From the NCBI RefSeq assembly GCF_000275845.1, contig NW_006767005.1, positions 1 to 16,819 of the forward strand: a DNA stretch of 16,819 nt, in the 5' to 3' direction. Position numbers and translations under genes: made by a program. Source of the stretch: Dichomitus squalens LYAD-421 SS1. Lineage: Eukaryota > Basidiomycota > Agaricomycetes > Polyporales > Polyporaceae. The notes below the pieces were generated by a model. It ran no database searches. It was not told the DNA's origin and saw only the letters and a list, made by a program, of their open reading frames with translations. Shown here one piece after another: positions 13,722-16,819 of this stretch. How positions within the stretch are numbered: position 1 is the stretch's first letter; every line of letters starts with the position of its first letter.

Positions 13722-15422
13722 TCATATGATACATCGTTTGACAACATGAACCTCACCACATTGGGCTGCTCTGAATGGCCCTTCCTGCATTGATTCGCAA
13801 CAACGAGCATGATGCGGGTCTGCTAATCCCGTGAATGGACACTTGGTGTTGTCCACTGTACTGAACTCACTGATGCCGTAGCCAAATTGGGTGAAATGGT
13901 CCGCGCGTATGGTGCCAACTACATATTGTGGGAATGGAGAATCGTCGTGCATTCAATAATGTGGCACTAACCTCCTTCGTCGTCAACCTCAATAGCAGGC
14001 GATATCTCCGCAATGCTTGCTGTGATGTCCTCTAAGTCAGGGAACTGGCGATTCTGTGAGCAAAGTCAATGTATGCGCTTGAATGATGTGATAGACATTT
14101 TACCGTGAAAGATGGAGATCAAGTCCAAGTCGGAGGCGATGGCAACTCTGGCGTCGGAATTCTAGCATATGTGGAGCTCGTCATTTTTTACCAATCCATA
14201 TGTAGGCCTTTGGACACACCTGAAGGATGTAGTCGAGAAGATTGCAGACAGGGTCACACGTCTGAACACAAAGATTGGTGTATATGGATTCTCGCCACTA
14301 CCACTTATTTCCATACCACCATGTGCCTCTTGAGTGATGGCTCATCGTCGTCACTAGAGTGCCCTGGATCCAGGCTTCATACGGCGGCGCCACCTTTGTC
14401 GTCGTCGTCATCATCATCATCATCATCATCGCGACCCTCCAAGAGACGCGATGCGCCCGTGACGTCCATCGGAACCTTGATCGGCTTCAACAGCTTGACA
14501 AGTTTCAGTACTCGGCGGCGTTTCATTCGATAGTAGTTGACGAAAAGGGTACGCTCAGCGGGTGTGGGGGAGTGGGGGGAACCATTGGTACCGCTGTGAG
14601 CAGTCGCGACTCGCCACGTTTGATGGATAATAGCTAATGCATTCGTGGCGTAGTGGTCGGCCGGAGAGTGTGACAGAGAAATCAGAGACGATGGGCCCAT
14701 CTGTCTCTATGGACGCTGTTCCCGCATCTCTGTCCGTACCGAGTGTGGAATCCTGGAAAACTGCCATTCCGAATGTTCTTGCCTTGGTGGTGCCTGAGAC
14801 AAATACAATATCCTCCTCGGCAAATTCATAATCTAAGGAGTGAGCAAAGGTGCGCCAGCTAGAGGAGTGTTTAATAATGTATCTGATGATCCGTCCATGT
14901 GCCACAATGGCCTCTCTGTGAACATCGGCAGGAAGTACCAGCAAGGCCCCAGTGTCGCCAGCGAAGGTGAAGTCTAAGTCTGTCTTGGAGAGAGCGTTGT
15001 TCGGATCCACTCTACGCTTCGAGTTAGCACTTGAAACAACATACGAAGTTAATTCACCTGCTAGTGGAGAAAAGTCTCTCTCTAGATCGCTTCATGTTGC
15101 GACCTAATACATGTTGGAAGCGGCCAAGTTCGTCCTGTGTGTGACGGGAAGGGTCGGAGTACAGCGGCTCAAATTCTGCAGGCACGCCCTTCGGCTGGTG
15201 TACGGTGTCATTTGGGTGTCTGGTGCTGTTAAAGAAAGTCTCGAAGCGACCCTCGATGAGGCAACCTACATCCCCGATCGATGGCTCGTGTGCACCCGCC
15301 TGAGGAAACCAGAGGGGTAGGCCCCAGCCATGACGGTATAACTCCTTGGTGTAGACTGTCCAAGGAGGAGCAGCGCAGCGGATGTAGCCAGCGCTCGCAT
15401 TGACATGACTATCAAGCAGCAC
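13722..15422 (-). CDS. Uncharacterised Agaricomycete-type family protein, downstream tandem unit, exon model uncertain
   Basis: I recognise this only as resembling a family common in mushroom-forming fungi; its function is unknown. Supported exons: about 15422-15058 (KELYRHGWGLPLW, IGDVG, then GVPAEFEPL), 15011 to about 14600 (GALLVLPADVHREAI, SSSWRTFAHSL), a segment with LFVNYYRMKRRR near 14545-14510, one ending at 14317 (SSDDDEPSLKRH), 14261-14220 (NLLDYILQ), 14161-14104 (VAIASDLDLISIF), 14031-13972 (PAIEVDDEG) and from 13918 on. Introns 15057-15012, 14316-14262, 14219-14162, 14103-14032 and 13971-13919 are GT-AG and keep phase. Three weak points remain. No ATG lies in frame before the first conserved motif. 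A frame change is needed around 14620-14557. A TGA interrupts the frame at 14379-14377. Introns of 64 nt (AAC|GTGGCG to GCTGAG) and 72 nt (from GTCGCG, removing the Asp tract and the TGA) would fit, so decay is possible but not proved. Confidence 0.55.
14398..14430 (-). repeat. Trinucleotide repeat (GAY)11, Asp tract or intronic
   Basis: Eleven perfect GAT/GAC triplets on the minus strand (seven GAT, then four GAC). In the frame of the surrounding exon they would encode eleven aspartates, directly before an in-frame TGA. A phase-preserving GT-AG intron would remove both. Confidence 0.75.
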
Positions 15423-15451
15423 CGAGGGCTCAGTACAACCAGGAGATGCTG

Positions 15452-15936
15452 CTATGGATTGAATTGCCCGTCATGCCACTGATCAAGATAAGCTAAGGGA
15501 TGAAAGTACGTACGTGGAAGGACTCGAGTGAAAGCAGCCTCGAAGTGCATGGTATCGTCTGGGACAGTTTCTCCTTGGAGAGCTCTTGGTGATACCATTC
15601 CAACTGCAAAAATCTATTTTAGCCGTTACATCGGATACTGCAACAGATTGCTTACAGCCTTCCTCATACACCGTGATCGGCGGTGACCACTTTAATAATG
15701 CCGTAGAAACATCATCGATAAGCCCGACTTCCTACAAATAAATGGCATTAGAGCATTCCCCAATACCGCTCCCGGAGAATGACGAGGGGCAGAAGGTCCT
15801 TGGTTGATGCAATGGCTACTTCTGCATTTGATTCCTTGTGACGTCTATCAGTTTTGCACTCGGAGTACACTGCATGTGATGCCTGGAGCGATACCTGGAG
15901 AATGTAGTCTAGGAGATGATTAACGGGATCATAGGG
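15452..15936 (-). pseudogene. 3' part of an upstream tandem paralogue, interrupted by a copia LTR
   Basis: This minus-strand stretch repeats the C-terminal layout of the downstream unit. Exons: 15936-15895 (DPVNHLLDYILQ), 15834-15784 (NAEVAIAST), 15731-15656 (SPPITVYEEG) and 15603-15514 (VPDDTMHFEAAFTRVLP). The first two junctions lie at the same sites as in the downstream copy, after LLDYILQ and before the DxD-like block. The end is uncertain: a TAG at 15454-15452 without splicing, a TGA at 15473-15471 after a 35-nt intron, or a 62-nt intron (15513-15452) that would join the next unit in frame. Only 41 bases precede its first visible exon before the LTR begins, and these look like the 3' end of an intron. 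The rest of the gene may lie beyond the retrotransposon, outside the window, so 'pseudogene' is provisional. Confidence 0.5.
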
Positions 15937-16125
15937 CTGATAGCCGTCAGTCTAAGTAGCATAGTCACAAGCTGACTGTGTTGGAATGGCGCGATTGTAG
16001 CGCGATCCCGTCGCAAGCCTCGTGCGACACTGCGCGGCTACGGAACACCATCGGGATTGATGCGCCCTGTGGCGCGGCCCATTTGCGGACCCTTACGATA
16101 CGGTGATTACATTACTTACTTACTC

Positions 16126-16132
16126 TATATAA
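16126..16132 (+). promoter_or_regulatory. LTR TATA box
   Basis: TATATAA lies inside the LTR about 148 bases after its start, upstream of the hairpin, where the U3 promoter would be expected. Confidence 0.55.
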
Positions 16133-16150
16133 GCTGTCGGACCTGTACCC

Positions 16151-16188
16151 GCTCACCTCAGTCCCGCATACCGCGTACTGAGGTGAGC
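16151..16188 (+). repeat. Perfect hairpin in the LTR
   Basis: GCTCACCTCAGT (16151-16162) and ACTGAGGTGAGC (16177-16188) are perfect inverted copies around a 14-base loop. The loop and inner stem recur at 16268-16292. Confidence 0.8.
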
Positions 16189-16307
16189 CGCCCATATAGT
16201 CTCCCCGCTGGACTCCACTGATGTCGTACTGTAGTGCTATTCTATAGGTACTTACATTAGTAATATATCAGTCCCGCATACCGCGTACTGAGTGCTATTC
16301 TATAGGT
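16158..16307 (+). repeat. Two pairs of direct repeats in the LTR
   Basis: Block A, 25 bases, is identical at 16158-16182 and 16268-16292. Block B, 17 bases (AGTGCTATTCTATAGGT), is identical at 16233-16249 and 16291-16307. In the second set A and B abut; in the first they are separated by 50 bases. Confidence 0.8.
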
Positions 16308-16320
16308 TATGAGCCCTGCC
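16305..16320 (+). other. Primer binding site for initiator tRNA-Met (half-tRNA type)
   Basis: GGTTATGAGCCCTGCC is complementary to the anticodon arm of eukaryotic initiator tRNA-Met (GCAGGGCUCAUAACC in yeast), not to a tRNA 3' end. Drosophila copia uses a cleaved half of the same tRNA, with a site of the same form directly after its LTR. Confidence 0.7.
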
Positions 16321-16376
16321 TTCTAGGCGGACTAATCCTCGAAGACCTACCTTACCCCCCAATCTAATCCCTCAAC

Positions 16377-16819
16377 ATGTCCTCCGTGAAACTTGGCGAC
16401 GACTACGTGCGCGTACCGAAGCTCGACGTCGGCGGCTCGAACTGGGTCCTCTACAAGGAGCGCCTTACGTGGGCGGCCGACGCGAAGGGACTTGTCGGAC
16501 ATCTCGACGGTACGTCCGCCGAACCTGTTGCACCGCCCTCTTCGGCGGGGACAAACACCACGGCTCCAGTGGGAGGCACGGCTACAGGTGTGGCCGCGAC
16601 CCCCACCGCTGCTGGAGGGGGAGTAGACGCCGCTGCCACGACCGGCGGCGGGACAGTGGCTACGGCCCCCATTGGTGTCACTCCGGGTCCAGGCACGGTG
16701 CCGGACCCTGCGCATGCGGCATACCAGCTCGAATTGGCCGGCGTGGAAAAAGGGGGAGGCCATCGTCAAGCAGCTCATCGCGAGCACCATACCCGATTCC
16801 CTGTTCATGAAGGTCCGTG
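16377..16819 (+). CDS. Copia gag polyprotein, N-terminal part, frameshifted, runs off the window
   Basis: Gag forms the virus-like particle of the retrotransposon. The ATG at 16377 opens MSSVKLGDDYVRVPKLD, then GSNWVLYKERLTWAADAKG and LVGHLDGT, the N-terminal block of copia-type gag (UBN2/DUF4219 family). About 70 residues rich in Ala, Gly, Thr and Pro follow (about 44-117). The conserved next block, AWKKGEAIVKQLIAS and IPDSLFMKV, lies in the next reading frame from 16741. One extra base near 16740 therefore separates the two. The original frame stays open to the window end but gives non-gag sequence. This is either a decayed copy or a sequence error. Confidence 0.75.
   Translation, partial: MSSVKLGDDYVRVPKLDVGGSNWVLYKERLTWAADAKGLVGHLDGTSAEPVAPPSSAGTNTTAPVGGTATGVAATPTAAGGGVDAAATTGGGTVATAPIGVTPGPGTVPDPAHAAYQLELAGVEKGGGHRQAAHREHHTRFPVHEGP

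Larger units (their letters stand above)
15979..16304 (+). repeat. 5' LTR of the copia element
   Basis: About 326 bases from TGTTGGAATGG to just before the primer binding site. The left end is clear. The right end is inferred from the primer binding site and reads CTATA rather than the usual CA, so it may be off by a few bases. The LTR contains a TATA box, a 12-bp-stem hairpin and two pairs of duplicated blocks. Confidence 0.65.
15979..16819 (+). mobile_element. Ty1/copia LTR retrotransposon, 5' portion
   Basis: The element starts with TGTTGGAAT, the terminus typical of Ty1/copia LTRs, and shows LTR, primer binding site and gag in the expected order before leaving the window. The five bases just before it, GACTG (15974-15978), are the candidate target duplication. 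It runs antisense to the flanking family gene. Pol and the 3' LTR are not in view, so completeness cannot be judged. Confidence 0.85.

Noticed and set aside
15422..15452. 31-nt intron giving the downstream family unit an ATG at about 15474
   Set aside because: The frame would fit (GTTGTA...GATAG), but 31 nt is shorter than introns normally spliced in these fungi; kept only as an unlikely alternative.

Overview
This window looks like nuclear DNA of a filamentous basidiomycete, most likely an Agaricomycete. The genes are cut by many short introns (about 45-120 bases, GT...AG, often with CTGAC/CTAAC-like branch sites). There is a large intronless F-box gene, a copper-fist transcription factor, a unit of a protein family I associate with mushroom-forming fungi, and a Ty1/copia retrotransposon. 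No database search was possible; family assignments rest on motifs and remembered orthologues.

Left part (1-9413): three genes. A ten-exon E2 ubiquitin-conjugating enzyme of the UBE2W type (634-1661, +) converges on an F-box protein (1850-3586, -). About 1 kb of intergenic DNA then leads to a 17-exon gene for the spliceosomal DEAH helicase Prp16 (4626-9413, +), reconstructed here as 1253 residues. All Prp16 junctions keep the frame and the helicase motifs are intact.

Middle part (9414-13139): behind PRP16 sits a 453-bp element (9758-10210) with 29-bp terminal inverted repeats and a TA duplication, filled with CCCATA motifs: a MITE-like non-autonomous DNA transposon. It lies about 585 bp upstream of a copper-fist regulator of the Mac1/Cuf1 type (10795-12573, +), whose initiator ATG is cut off from the rest of the coding sequence by an intron.

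Right part (13140-16819): accessory DNA. On the minus strand lie two tandem units of one uncharacterised family. The downstream unit is nearly complete, with an uncertain exon model. The upstream unit is only a 3' part and is interrupted, apparently within an intron, by the 5' LTR of a copia retrotransposon. The element starts at 15979 and runs off the window. It shows an LTR with a TATA box, a hairpin and duplicated blocks, a primer binding site complementary to the anticodon arm of initiator tRNA-Met, and a gag reading frame with one apparent frameshift.

The housekeeping genes are unrelated to each other functionally. The most unusual material is the CCCATA-rich element, the half-tRNA-primed LTR element and the tandem family units.
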